A stretch of 64,000 bases of DNA from Dioscorea cayenensis subsp. rotundata (GCF_009730915.1 NC_052480.1:1178001-1242000), one strand, 5' to 3'; positions 44,150-55,849 are shown, counted from the first letter of the stretch. Notes: generated by a model not told the origin, from the letters alone. Numbers and translations: made by a program.

Positions 44150-47100
44150 GATGTAATAGAAATATGGGATGTGCCTTGGTGTACAAGTTTGCGAGCTACA
44201 TAGAAATAGAGACAAACAGTAATGTGATGGTGTTACTCTGATAATGATGACAAGTGAAATGACAATCAATCTCGATATGTTTGGTGCGCTCATAAAAAAT
44301 AAAGTTATGTGTAATTTGAATAGCACTAGTATTGTCACAATACATGGGAGTGGGATTCGACAGAGAAACACCTATATCAGCAAGTAACCAACACAACCTA
44401 ACAATTTCAACAGTAGTGGATGCCATTGCATTGTATTCTACTTTAGTAGATGAGTGAGAGACAACATTTTGTTTTTTTGCTTTTGCATGAGATAAGAGAA
44501 TTACCTAAAAATATGCAGAAACCTGCAGTAGACTTGTGATTGAAAGAATCACCATCCCAATCTGCATCCAAGTAGGTCCATAGTTCTAGAGTATATGTGG
44601 AAGGAGAAAGTAGACTCTTAAATTGTGTTCGTTTAAGATACCAAAGAATACGAAGCACAGCCACCAAATGAATCGTAGAAGGAGAAGCAACAAACTGGCT
44701 AACAATATGAACTGCGTAAGCAATATCAAGCCTAGTGATAGTGAGGTACATGAGACAACCCGCCAAAATATAGTACAGAGAATGATATGGAAATGGAACA
44801 CTATCTAAAGGAGAATACCAAACATTAAGTTCAAGAGTTATATCAACTATGTGAGTGTTAGAGAGGCGAGCTTGTTCAAGAATCTCAGTAATGTACTTGG
44901 ATTGAGATAGAAGATAGCTACGAGGAGAGCATCTACTTCAATTCCCAAAAAATGTCGTAGGAGACCCAAATCTTTCATCTATCATGGGCCAATTGCAGTT
45001 TTAACTCAGTGATTCCATCCACATCATCTCTATTAATAATAATGTCATCAATATATAAAGAGACTAGAATGCGACTAGAAGAAGTACATCTGACAAATAA
45101 AATAGAGCCATGTGGACTGGGATAAAATCCAAGAGATATAAGTATAAGAGAAAACATTTCAAACCAAGATCAAGGAGCTTGTTTAAAGCCATACAGAGCC
45201 TTCTTAGCTTGCAAAATTTTTCTTGAAGATTCCCATGTAAGAATGCATTTTTGACATCCATTTGAGAAATAGGCCATTGACGGACTGAAACAACTGCAAT
45301 AAGAGTACGAATTATAACATGCTTAGATATTAGGGTAAACGTCTCCTCATAATCCATACCATATTGTTGAGAAAATCCTTTATTAACTAAGGGAGTTTTA
45401 TATCACTCAACTATTTCATCAAATTTAGTTTTGATCTTATACACCCAACGAGAGCCAATCACAGCCTTCCACAAAGAAAGGCTAACAATATCCCAAGTAA
45501 CCATCTTATATAAAAGCGTGATAGTTTTTCACTCATCGCTACTACCACGGAGGGGTTAAGTAGAACCTCTTTATAGGAAAAAGGCTCTGAGAGTTGGTGA
45601 ATAGAAGCCAAAAAGGAAGAAAATGAAACTGAACAAGTAGAGTAGACAAAATCAGGTAATTGAGTGAACTTACAAGTTCGTTAAGGATAATAAGAGGAAC
45701 AATCCACCACCATAGGAGCATCTTAGGAAGTAATAGGAACAAAGGGAGCATCAACAAGTTGAGCATAAATGTCTGAAGAGTTAAAAGAATCGGCCCTGCA
45801 AGAATTATCATTAGGAATAGAAGCATTAGAAATATCTATGTCACATAAAGGATTGATAAGTGAGATTAGACTTTGGAACAATAAAAGAGTCAGAATATAA
45901 TAGAATGGTATATGCTTAAGAAATACAACATGATGATAAATGTAGAGTTTGGGACTAACAGGATCATAACATCGGTATCCCTTTTGACCCTCACCATAAC
46001 CAAGAAAAAAAAAAGAGAATAACGAGAAGTAAGTTTGCTATGTTCAACGTGAGGTTGAAGAATGAAACAAGTAGAACGAAAAACTCTCAAGGCAAAGTAA
46101 TCAGGAACATGATAATACAATTGTTCAAAGGGTGATAAACTTGAAGTAATGGAAGAGCGAATTCTATTGATTAAATGCATAGTAGTAAGGATGGCTTCTC
46201 CCCAAAATTCCCTAGGAACGCTGGCAGATAATAAGAGAGAGCCTACAGTTTCAACAATATGTCAATGTTTCTTTCTGCAACATCATTTTGTTCTTGGGTA
46301 TTGGTACAAGAGGTTTGATGAAAAGTCCCATTCGAAGCAAGCAATTCAGAAAATCTATTAGAGGCATATTCACCACCTAAGTCATATCAAAAACATTTGA
46401 TAACATCATTATGTTAGGTTTTGACAAAAGCACATATTAAATGGTAAATTCATAGAAAGTATGAATGATGTTTCATAAGATAAACACAACAATAATGAGA
46501 ATAATCATCAATGAAAGAAACATAATATCATGATCCACCTTTTGTAGGAATCAGTGCAGGTCCCCACACATTAGAATGAATTAAATCAAATGGTGCACTA
46601 AAAACAAAAATGCTTTTAGAAAAAGGTAAACCAGAAAATTTAGCTAATTTAAAACCACAATAGTCTGAAATATCACGAGTTTTCACTTTTTTTAAAGCAC
46701 CCATAGAAACCAGGTACTTTAAATGAGAAGTAGAAACATGTCCAAGGCGAGAATGCCATAAGTAAAAACTAGAAGAAGAAGAAGAAGAAGAAGAAGAAGA
46801 AGAAGAAGAAGAAGAAAAAGAAGAAGAACTTAAACGAAAGGAAGATAGGTCAACAATCAAAGTTACAATATCAGAAACTCTCAACTCATCTAAGATGTAT
46901 AATCCCTTTTGCCTATGGCCCATTCCAATCATCTTCTTGGAAAGTGAATCCTGCACAAAGCAAGGAGAAGTAGTAAATGAAACTGAGAAACTTGAATCAC
47001 ATAATTGACCAGCAGAGATGAGATTCAAGGAAAGATTAGGAATATGATAAACATCTGAAAGAGACAAGTTAGGCTTGCAAATTGAACGAACACTCGCTAA

Positions 47101-47299
47101 TGGCAAAGGAGTACCATCAGCAATCATGATAGACACACATGGAGGAAAATTTACAAATACAAAAGAATTGAAATTAGGTGACATATGATGTGAAGCTCCA
47201 AAATCAAGGACCCATATATGAGAAGATATACCTGATTTGCTACTGGAGGGCAAACCTATATTAGAAGAGATTGACAAGACTTGTGGCTGTGAGGCAAGA
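44150..47299 (-). pseudogene. Copia 2 pol (broken)
   Basis: Read on the minus strand from right to left. Protease: VLDFGASHHMSP at about 47200, with the DGTPL segment. GAG-pre-integrase: LWHSRLGHVS at about 46740. Integrase start: FDLIHSNVWGPA at about 46565. Then degraded integrase frames at 45890-46400. RT: QMDVKNAFLHGNLQE at about 45250 and LYIDDII at 45045 (YIDD variant of YVDD). RNase H: YLDADWDGDSFNHKSTAGF at about 44545, STTVEIVRLCWLL and YERTKHIEIDCHF to about 44260. Frameshifts and stops throughout. A run of serine codons (about 20, GAA microsatellite on the plus strand, 46770-46825) sits just before the LWHSRLGH motif. Confidence 0.9.
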
Positions 47300-48255
47300 A
47301 ACTTTTGAAACTGCTCATTCAGGTTGGTGACTATAGTATTAGAAGTTTGGGTGCTTCCTAAATCTATAGAACAATTGTTGCCATATTCGGTGATGAAGGT
47401 CTAAAAAATCATTGATGTGACTGATTACCAAATTTATAAGGGCAGATTGCTTCATTTTTTGTGTTATGTTCAGTAGCTTAGATCACTATGCTTTCCAATG
47501 ACCCTTTTGCTTGCAAAAACTACATTCATCATATCCGACTTTTGCTTGAGGCTTGCTTTGGTTATTCGAAGGAGCCCTAGGAGAAATGACAAACACTAAT
47601 GAATTAGGAGAAGGAAGAATTCCTTTATCAACTCATGACTTCAAGCGGATCTCTTCAGCCAATAACTCATTCACTACAGAGTCAACAAACAGAAGTGGAT
47701 TGTGATACAAAATAGTGCCATGAAGACCTTCAAAATCATCTCGAAGAGCCATTAGAAACGGACCAAAACGTTGCTCTTCATAACCAGCAATATATGGTAT
47801 AAATCTCACAATTGAGCAGACTCTGTCAAACATAATTGGTCCCAAGGATTAGACATTGCAGAATAAAACTCTTGAATACTCATGTTATTCTATTAAAAAG
47901 CATGGATATCTATCTCCAATTGATATTGCTTTGCAAAATTAGACTGAGTATACAATCCTTCTAAATGATCCCAAACCTCTTTAGCTATCTCATACTTTGC
48001 AAGTTGGATGCCTATTGATTGATTGCAATATAGAATTGTTTATCCAAGTGATGATTTTTGAATTACAAGCATCCTAAATATCTATATGATCTGCATATTT
48101 CTCATCCCCTAAGGTTTAGAAAAAGTGCCAGAAACATATCCCCATATACATTTTCCTTTCAAAAAACTTCTCATCACATAACTCTGATATGAATAATTAT
48201 GCCCATTCAATTACACACTAATTGACTGAAGCGAATCATCTTTTTCACCAGCCAT
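47300..48255 (-). pseudogene. Copia 2 gag (broken)
   Basis: Starts on the minus strand at ATG 48255 (MAGEKDDSLQSISV, then an early stop) and runs left toward the protease. 47633-47845 keeps a capsid-like frame with RVCSIVRFIPYIAGYEEQRF and LLAEEIRLKS, typical of copia gag where the protein divides into helices before the zinc knuckle. Several stops and frame changes. The junction with pol near 47300-47500 is degraded. Confidence 0.75.
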
Positions 48256-48492
48256 TGCAATAATACACCAAATATACCAACCAATCAAATAGAGATAGGA
48301 TATTATTTACCAATCAAACAGAGAAACATAGTCTAAAGGAATATAAATCGATTGACGCAAAGACAGAAACTAGACTATGTAAATGCAAATTAGATTGATG
48401 AGAACCTCGTGAGACCGAATCAGGTACGTCAAAAAATCAAATTTGCAATGGATCATTGAAAGTTGTGTAATGGATTAGATTCTCTAATACCA

Positions 48493-48704
48493 TGATAAAT
48501 AAATCAAACCTAGAAGAAGAATTTGTGCAAAGAGATCAAAGGGAAGAAGAGGAGAAAAAAAATTAGGGTTTTTATATTGCAAGGTGAGAAAATCATAATG
48601 AGTACAAAATAAAGAGTATATAAAGCCAAACTAAACAAGAAATATAAAAAGACTATAATACCCATAAAATTAGATAATTAATAAATAAAGCCAATATGCT
48701 AACA
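48493..48704 (-). repeat. 5' LTR of copia 2
   Basis: 212 bp, plus-strand TGATAAATAAATC...ATGCTAACA, next to the primer site on its left and the TTGTT duplication on its right. Confidence 0.9.
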
Positions 48705-48709
48705 TTGTT

Positions 48710-48994
48710 AATCTTGATGGGTAGTAAAACAGATTCCCGGACTTCCTCGACCTTCTTTGCAGTCTGCCACTCTTTCTCCACTAGTGATCACCAGCCGCTG
48801 AGGTCCTTAATGTCCTCGTCAGGGACTCTCTCAACGGCCAGTTGCTCTCGGGTATTGCTAACCCCTAAGCCCTTATAAACCTCAAAGAAGCCTGCAAGCC
48901 TACATTTTGTTTTCAGCACCATCTGACGTAGCTGAGCACTAATTTTTATTTCATTTTGTATTTTCATCTCAGACATTGTATTCATTTCTGGCAA
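48710..48994 (-). pseudogene. Unrecognised coding remnant
   Basis: A minus-strand frame with normal-looking protein composition: MSEMKIQNEIKISAQLRQ, then KCRLAGFFEVYKGLGV, EQLAVERVPDEDIKDLSGW, a single TGA, and VEKEWQTAKKVEEVRESV. I do not recognise the family. It lies immediately right of the copia 2 insertion and may be cut by it on the left. It could be part of the neighbouring Gypsy remnant (opposite strand) or a fragment of a host gene. Confidence 0.4.
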
Positions 48995-49950
48995 TGTTTG
49001 GTCCTGCCTAATTTGAACTTATTTTGAGACTATTAGTGGATTTTATTTTTTGTTTTGTTATTTTATTTTTGTTGAGCTTTAATGTTCTTCCCTTATGCCT
49101 CGCAGGACTTATTTTCAACACTGACCATCAAAGCTTTAATACTTATTTTCAACACTGACCATCCTCAATTATAGAGGGGATGCTCACTTGGTCAATTCTT
49201 GACCTTGAGTGACTCCCTAAACTACTTGGTCACAACAATGGACACACTATGCCAGTTCCAAGCTTCAATGATTTCAAATTTGTAAACCGGGGGAGGAAAC
49301 AAATTTCACTACCCCCTAAGTTTCATTGCTGACTCTATTACATGCCAAGTGTGACTTATGATGGTGTATTTGAAATGTAGAGGAGTTTCTTAGTATTAAG
49401 GTGGACACTTGCGAGTTTGTTCCATTTTAAGTTCTATATTTTTTTAATGTGCATTTTATTCTTGGCTATTCACCTAATTAGAGCACACAACTTTTCTATT
49501 GTAGCAACTTAGACCATGTTAGGCTTTTTCTAGTTTTATTCATTGCACTTATTGTGGAGAAATTTTTTTACAAATACTATATATGCCCTAATGAGAGAAA
49601 GAGCTACCTCTTTAGGTGAGTGAAAGCTACGGTATTTTTTTTAGTAAAAGATGTGGAAAGAGCTACCTCTCTTAAGTGTGAAAACCGCTCGTTAATGTTC
49701 ACGTGAAAGGGTTACCTTGGGAGATGTGTGAAACTACCACCTTGTGCATAAGAAGTGTTTTTTATGTGATTATTTGCTTTTAAAAGTATTCTAGGTCAAA
49801 AAAAGTGATGTAGATAATTGTAACACACACAATGATAATCGTGAATAGAATATTCACTATTTGTGGACTTTTTTCGTGCACTTCCTCCACTTGGTTTGTA
49901 ATATTCCATTTTGCTTAAGGACAAGAAAAAATATTAAGTGTGGGGGAATT
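48995..49950 (+). mobile_element. Gypsy 3' internal remnant
   Basis: Non-coding. 49420-49950 is collinear with 14740-15448 (GTTCCATTTTAAGTTCTAT, AACTTAGACCATGTT, CTTGGTTTGTAATATTCC) and ends in the polypurine tract AAGTGTGGGGGAATT (about 49936-49950) next to the LTR. 49000-49400 shows AACACTGACCATC twice and no gene. Confidence 0.65.
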
Positions 49951-51169
49951 TGATGAGTGTACAATGTTCATGTATTTCATATCAATTTGTACACTTAATT
50001 GATATGTATTAGAACAATATTGTGGAATTTGATGCTAAATACAATATGTTTTCTATTAACAGGCTTAGGGTAGTGCTTAAAGATAGGAGAAAGCCAATAG
50101 AAGAATTTTAGACCTCAAACGATAAATTAGAGCTCTCTTAGCATCATTAGAACAAGGACAAGACAAACTGGGTGGCTTACGAGCAGCTTACGGTCGGCCT
50201 TACAGCCATAAGTCAATTCTAGAAGACATTGCGGGCATGCTTATGCCTGTAAGAGGGATTCATAACCAATTCAAAGGATCTTACAGGCAAGGCTTACACC
50301 CGTAAGGATCCCTGTAAAGACTATCCAAAAGAGTTTAGCATACGCCTATAAGGGCAATCACAAGAAGTAGAACAGTAAAGCTTAAGGTCCAGCACATATT
50401 GCTATAAGCTGGACCAAAACACAAATAGAAGACTTTACGGATGGGGCTTACAACTGTAAGCATTCCTGTAAGGCTTGCGACTATCTTCTCCAGCTCCCTT
50501 ACAGCCTAGTTTTTACACCCGTAAGCAGCCCGTAAGCAGTTGGGTATAAATAGAACTTATGAGGATTTCTAGGGCATTCTCTATTCTATCTTTCTATTCT
50601 TTTGGGGATGATTCTTGGAGGCGAGGTTGAGGAAGAAAAGGGTTGAATCTCCAACACTTAAGGTGCGATTTGGAGAGAAATTTAGTCCTACAATCAAGGG
50701 GATTGAAGATCGTACCGGTCAAGCTCATCTTGACGGCATGCGTTGAAGCTTCCTTAGTGATTCTTCATCCTAGGAATTGAAATAAGGGGTTTTCATGGAT
50801 CTCATGTTTTCCTCTAATTCTTGTATCTTGAATGCTTGACCTCTATTAATGGAGGGCTAATTTGTAGATGTTTGGGCATAGTTAAACTCTAGGGTTTATT
50901 ATCTTTGAATTTAGTTGTTAGATATTTATTGTTTAATTGATTTCTTATTTGGAATCATATCTATTTGAGTTTAATTATATGATTGAATCCTTGATTGGTA
51001 ACGAGGTGAAAGCCCTAGCTATCATATCTTGTATTGCTACATGACGAGAAGAAATTCCCACCTAGAATAGACTTGCCGCAATTCGAGAGGATAGTGGGCA
51101 TTCCTCTAGTTAGGGTATCCAAGAGAGTTTATCTCCCACAATACTTAGGAGTGGATTGATGATAATTTT
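49951..51169 (+). repeat. Gypsy LTR, 3' end missing
   Basis: Starts TGATGAGTGTACAATGTTC; contains the palindrome-rich stretch at 50180-50540, TATAAATAG at about 50545 and the CTTGAATGCTTGACCTC phrase at 50827. It stops at the hAT element at 51170, about 400 bp short of the full LTR, and the missing end does not reappear after the hAT pair. Confidence 0.75.
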
Positions 51170-52428
51170 CAATGTTTTCAGAACCGGACCGGAAAGTGAA
51201 CCGGCCAAACAACTGGGTCATGGGTCAATCGGTTGGACCGGATGATCCGGTTTGGTTAAACCGGATGACGTAATATATATATATATATATATTAATACAA
51301 GTATCAATTATCCAAGCTCACATGTATTCCATTATTTCAAGGGTAATTCAAACAAATGAAAATAACTACATCTTTTATAACATGATATCAAATAAATAAA
51401 AACAAAATGGTAAAACAATAGACCAGGTGTTCCCATGATGTGTTACAATCGGCGGCATGGATCAGTTCTCCGAGTGCCAAGTCCCCGTGCTCGCTCGGTG
51501 ACTCCAGCAGACGATGTCCAAAGCACGTCAAACCCTGTATGGTTTCTTGCATTCACTTCTATCCCTTCTTTGTTGAATAGACTCTGTAAGAAAGCCATGA
51601 ATCCATGAACCAATTAACTAATTAAGCATCAATATAATTATATATATATATATATATACATAGAGTTGTCTTCTGGCTATAGCATGGTGTAAGATGGTGT
51701 TGCCTTTGTCATCTTGGAGATTCAAAATCTCATTAAAATCATCATCAACCTCTAGCTTCTTCATTAAGAACTCAAGTGTTTCAAAGGAGTTGGACTGAAC
51801 GGCGAGGTGGAGGATGCTTTAATTTTTGGTATGTGAGTGTTGTTGTTGACTCTAGACATACCTTGAGAGTTCTTCCAAAATGTCAATTACGGCTTCCATG
51901 GCTATGGTGTGGATTGGTAACTTCCATCTTTGTCTTTCGGAAAACAAAGATAAGAGCCAATCTTTATGATCAAAAAGCTTAACTATTTCGAGGTGGCCAT
52001 TAGATGAAGCCAAGTGCGGTCTTTGAAAGACCTCCGGGGTTGAGCTCTAAAAGCAAGATGAGGGTTCCTAATGATGAGCTCATTTGTTAAGTCGAGTATA
52101 TCCAAGTGAAGTTGTAATATGGAGTGGGTTGTGATCACTAGATGCGGGGGATGTTCTTGAGGGTCTGTGAAGGAGGAGCTCCGAGGGAGGCCGTGTCAAA
52201 ACTCAAAAAGAATAAAAAGAACTTAAACTTAAAAGTTTAAAAAAATAAAAAAATTAGAACCGGGGAAATTGACCGGTTCGAGTCAACTCCGACGGTTCGG
52301 CAGGGTTTGACCGAGTTTGACCGGGTCAACACCCGGTCAATGATTTATATTGAACCGGACCGGGCTGCTGGCCGGTTCCCGGTTCTACCGGTCCGACCAG
52401 CCGGTCCGGTCCGGGTTTCAAAACATTG
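51170..52428. mobile_element. Gene-carrying hAT element, copy A
   Basis: Ends CAATGTTTTCAGAACCGG and GTTTCAAAACATTG, with the same subterminal blocks as 39281-40321. The interior (about 51420-52205) is a fragment of an ankyrin-repeat gene on the minus strand. It lies head to tail with copy B, separated by only AC. No matching 8-bp duplication flanks it (left ATAATTTT). Confidence 0.85.
51426..52205 (-). pseudogene. Captured ankyrin-repeat gene fragment, copy A
   Basis: The same gene fragment as copy B, with more damage: extra or changed bases at 51510-51540, 52015-52040 and 52145-52195 break the frame. In one place copy A is better than copy B: the EVDDDFNEILNLQDD stretch (about 51720-51750) is in frame here and broken in copy B. 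Ankyrin repeats bind other proteins. No ATG-to-stop gene remains. Confidence 0.75.
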
Positions 52429-52430
52429 AC

Positions 52431-53663
52431 CAATGTTTTCAGAACCGGACCGGAAAGTGAACCGGCCAAACAACTGGGTCATGGGTCAATCGGTTGGACC
52501 GGATGATCCGGTTTGGTTAAACCGGATGACGTAATATATATATATATTAATACAAGTATCAATTATCCAAGCTCACATGTATTCCATTATTTCAAGGGTA
52601 ATTCAAACAAATGAAAATAACTACATCTTTTATAACATGATATCAAATAAATAAAAACAAAATGGTAAAACAATAGACCAGGTGTTCCCATGATGTGTTA
52701 CAATCGGCGGCATGGATCAGTTCTCCGAGTGCCAAGTCCCCGTGCTCGCTCGGTGACTCCAGCAGCATGTCCAGCGCCGTCAAACCTGTATGGTTTCTTG
52801 CATTCACTTCTATCCCTTCTTTGTTGAATAGACTCTGTAAGAAAGCCATGAATCCATGAACCAATTAACTAATTAAGCATCAATATAATTATATATATAT
52901 ATATATACATAGAGTTGTCTTCTGGCTATAGCATGGTGTAAGATGGTGTTGCCTTTGTCATCTTGGAGATTCAAAATCTCATAAAATCATCATCAACCTC
53001 TAGCTTCTTCATTAAGAACTCAAGTGTTTCAAAGGAGTTGGACTGAACGGCGAGGTGGAGGATGCTTTAATTTTGGTATGTGAGTGTTGTTGTTGACTCT
53101 AGACATACCTTGAGAGTTCTTCCAAAATGTCAATTCTGGCTTCCATGGCTATGGTGTGGATTGGTAACTTCCATCTTTGTCTTTCAGAAAACAAAGATAA
53201 GAGCCAATCTTTATGATCAAAAGCTTAACTATTTCGAGGTGGCCATTAGATGAAGCCAAGTGCAGTGCTGAAAGACCTCTGGGGTTGAGCTCTAAAGCAA
53301 GATGAGGGTTCCTAATGATGAGCTCATTTGTTAAGTCAGTATATCCAAGTGAAGCTGTAATATGGAGTGGGTTGTGATCACTAGATGCAGGGATGCTGCT
53401 GAGGCTGTGAAGGAGGAGCTCTGAGGAGGCTGTGTCAAAACTCAAAAGAATAAAAAAGAACTTAAACTTAAAAGTTTAAAAATAAAAAAAATTAGAACCG
53501 GGGTCAACCCGGTTCGGGTCAACCCGGCCGGTTCGGCGGGTTTGACCGAGTTTGACCGGGTCAACACCCGGTCAATGATTTATATTGAACCGGACCGGGC
53601 TGCTGGCCGGTTCCCGGTTCTACCGGTCCGACCGGTCGGTCCGGTCCGGGTTTCAAAACATTG
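52431..53663. mobile_element. Gene-carrying hAT element, copy B
   Basis: Same ends and subterminal blocks as copy A, interior ankyrin fragment at 52680-53445. The right end at 53663 lies about 100 bp before the oxidase ATG. No 8-bp duplication (left ACATTGAC, right GTTGTACC). Confidence 0.88.
52680..53445 (-). pseudogene. Captured ankyrin-repeat gene fragment, copy B
   Basis: Minus strand, exon-like blocks. 53149-53445 reads HNPLHITASLGYTDLTNELI, then GLSALHLASSNGHLEIVKLL, two ankyrin repeats. 52915-53130 includes LEFLMKKL and GNTILHHAIARRQ, another repeat, broken by a one-base loss near 52983. 52680-52864 reads VNARNHTGLTALDMLLESP and DLALGELI. The TPLHxAxxxGxxxxVxxLL ankyrin pattern is clear. 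The layout resembles plant BDA1-type ankyrin proteins, which have a C-terminal membrane region not included here. Introns appear retained, so capture was from genomic DNA, not mRNA. Confidence 0.82.
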
Positions 53664-53764
53664 GTTGTACCCAACAAAGTGCCCCCTATTTACCGAATAG
53701 GTGAATTCCATCTAGGACCAACAATGGACTATATCATACTTTGAACTCCCCTCCCCCTCCTCCA

Positions 53765-55449
53765 ATGGCGACCACCATCTCCTCTCTTCTCCTCCCTCAT
53801 CTTTCTCTCCACATTCCCATCCATTTCCTACTCTCAATACCCTCCGTCCATCGCCGGCAACTGGAAGCTACTCCAGTCAAGCCTCGGCATCTCAGCCATG
53901 CACATGCAGGTCCTCCCCGGCGACAAGCTCCTCGTTTTTGACCGCACCGACTTCGGCCCTTCCAACATCTTTCTTACCCGCCGGCCACTGCCGGCAAGAC
54001 CCTTCCGACCTCGCTCTCACCACCGACTGCACCGCCCACTCCATCCTCCTCGACCTCCCTTCCCTTTCTCTCCATCCTCTCTCCATCCTTACCGACACCT
54101 GGTGTTCCTCCGGCTCCCTCCTCCCCAACTCCTCCTTCTTCCAGTCCGGTGGCTTCAACGACGGCGACCACACCATTCGTCTCTTCACCTCCGACTCCGA
54201 CTGGTCCGAAACCTCCGCCTATCTCTCCGCCCGCCGCTGGTACTCCACCAACCAACTCCTCCCTGACGGCCGAGTCATCATCGTCGGCGGCCGCCGCCAG
54301 TTCAACTACGAGTTCTTCCCTAAAGATCACATCCGGCCATTAACGTCCTTCCCTTTCTTGGACGAAACCCGCGACGCCGACGCCGAGAACAACCTCTATC
54401 CTTTCGTCCATCTCCTCCCGGACGGTACTCTCTTCGTCTTCGCCAACACGCGCGCTGTCCTCCTCGACCTCTCCCACAATGGTTACCCTCTCCGCCACCT
54501 TCCGGCGATCCCCGACACTGTGCCAAGAAACTACCCAAGCTCCGGCTCATCCGTCTTGCTCCCTCTCCGTCCACCTTCTCACTCCCCGGAGATCCTTATC
54601 TGCGGCGGCGCTCCTCGCGGGTCCTTCCAAGCAGTGCTGAACGGCACGTTCTATCCGGCGGCGCGCACGTGCGAGAGGATCTATCCGCTGGATCAGAACC
54701 CCACGTGGGCCATGGAGGAAATGCCGACCGCACGTGTGATGGGCGACATGGTTGTCCTTCCGACAGGCGATGTGCTCTTGGTGAATGGCGCGGAGGCGGG
54801 GACGGCCGGGTGGGAGCTGGCTAGAGACCCGGTCACCGTCCCGGTTCTTTACAACCCAAACAAACCGGCCGGAAACCGGTTCGGGCTCATGAACCGGTCT
54901 CCGATACCGAGGCTGTATCACTCTGTCGGCGGTTCTGGACGCGTACGGACGGGTGCTCGTCGGCGGGAGCAACCCGCACGTGTGCTATAACTTCACCAAC
55001 GTGATGTTCCCGACGGAGTTGAGCTTGGAGGCGTTTCACCCGCCGTATTTGAGTGCGAGTCTTGATGGTCTCCGGCCGGAGGTGGTGGCAGTGTGGGCCG
55101 GAGAAAGGGAGGGGTCCGGACAGGTTCCGGCGACGGTGGTGGGGTATGGGGAGGAGATGGGGGTGAGGGTTTACAGTGAAGGAGAGGAAGGTGGGAGGAG
55201 AGGTAGTGGAGGTGGTGGTGGTGGTGCTGACGCTTTGGCACGCACTCGTTTGGGATGAACCAAAGAGTGGTGGTGTTGGAAGGAGAAAGGGATGAGCAGG
55301 TGGCGCCGTACGTTTATGAGGTGATGGTTAAAGCGCCCCCATCGCCGGAGGTGGCGCCGCCGGGGTACTACATGATGTTTGTATTACATGCAGGGGTTCC
55401 TGGACGTGGACTTTGGGTCAAGATCCAGCGCAGAGATGTGGTCACGTGA
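53765..55449 (+). pseudogene. GLOX: Glyoxal/galactose-oxidase-like gene, frameshifted
   Basis: Secreted copper-radical oxidase family that oxidises aldehydes or alcohols in the cell wall and makes hydrogen peroxide. Single exon of about 560 codons, GC-rich unlike its surroundings. Order: signal peptide from ATG 53765; GNWKLLQSSLGISAMHMQ; FDRTDFGPSN; DTWCSSGSLLPN (thioether Cys, about 54100); RRWYSTNQLLPDGRVIIVGG (partner Tyr, about 54232); kelch-like core with NYPSSGSSVLLP; PIPRLYHS (Tyr-His copper ligands, about 54910); GGSNPHVCYNFTNV; FGTHSFGMNQR (His ligand, about 55240); C-terminal HAGVPGRGLWVKIQ. All catalytic residues of the family are visible, but in four different frames: changes fall at about 53770-53800, 53970-53985, 54925-54940 and 55200-55240. 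Either a young pseudogene or a good gene with sequencing indels. A hAT element lies 100 bp upstream. Confidence 0.88.
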
Positions 55450-55849
55450 AGTTGTCGTTTTTTTTTGGTGTTCCCGTGATGGATGTGAGTGGATAAAAGA
55501 TTTATTGGTTTTTCTGGTTTTTAGAATGGGTTTGAGTGATGAGTTGGTGGAGGAGTATATACTATATAGGACTGAATGATTGGTATGGAGTCATGGACAG
55601 AGAGAGTCCATTATTAAGGACATTGGGTAATGTTTGAGGTTGTATTTTGATAGTCTGGATGTTCATAAAGGCATTTAAGATAATGCCAATGTTTTTGGCG
55701 AAAAATCAAAGCTTTCATCATATTTTTTGGGATATTTAATGGGAATGTTTTCAATTGCATCCATGGTTTTACTATACAACTTTGCATACAAGAGCATGTA
55801 GGTTGTTTTGTTTGACTGAAATCTATGCATTTACTATATATTTCTGTTA
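55450..55849. other. 3' flank of the oxidase gene
   Basis: No gene seen. Moderately AT-rich. TTTGACTGAAATCTATGCATTTAC at about 55810 resembles TTTTACTGAAACCTATGCACTTAC at about 60290, so the tandem duplication may begin slightly before 55850. Confidence 0.5.

Larger units (their letters stand above)
42182..48704 (-). mobile_element. Ty1/copia retrotransposon 2 (minus strand)
   Basis: Short LTRs (212 bp, TG...CA) at 48493-48704 and, split, at 42182-44133. The exact 5-bp duplication is TTGTT (42177-42181 and 48705-48709). The primer site on the minus strand is TGGTATTAGAGA, directly inside the right LTR. Gag, protease, integrase, RT and RNase H read leftwards in copia order. Its 3' LTR has been split by a Gypsy solo LTR. 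Confidence 0.93.

Noticed and set aside
52431..53445. Ankyrin gene as a native host gene
   Set aside because: It is bounded on both sides by hAT subterminal sequence, exists in two tandem copies and lacks the ends of the gene.
53892..55250. Several long antisense frames over the oxidase gene
   Set aside because: Caused by high GC content; composition is low-complexity and they mirror the sense codons.
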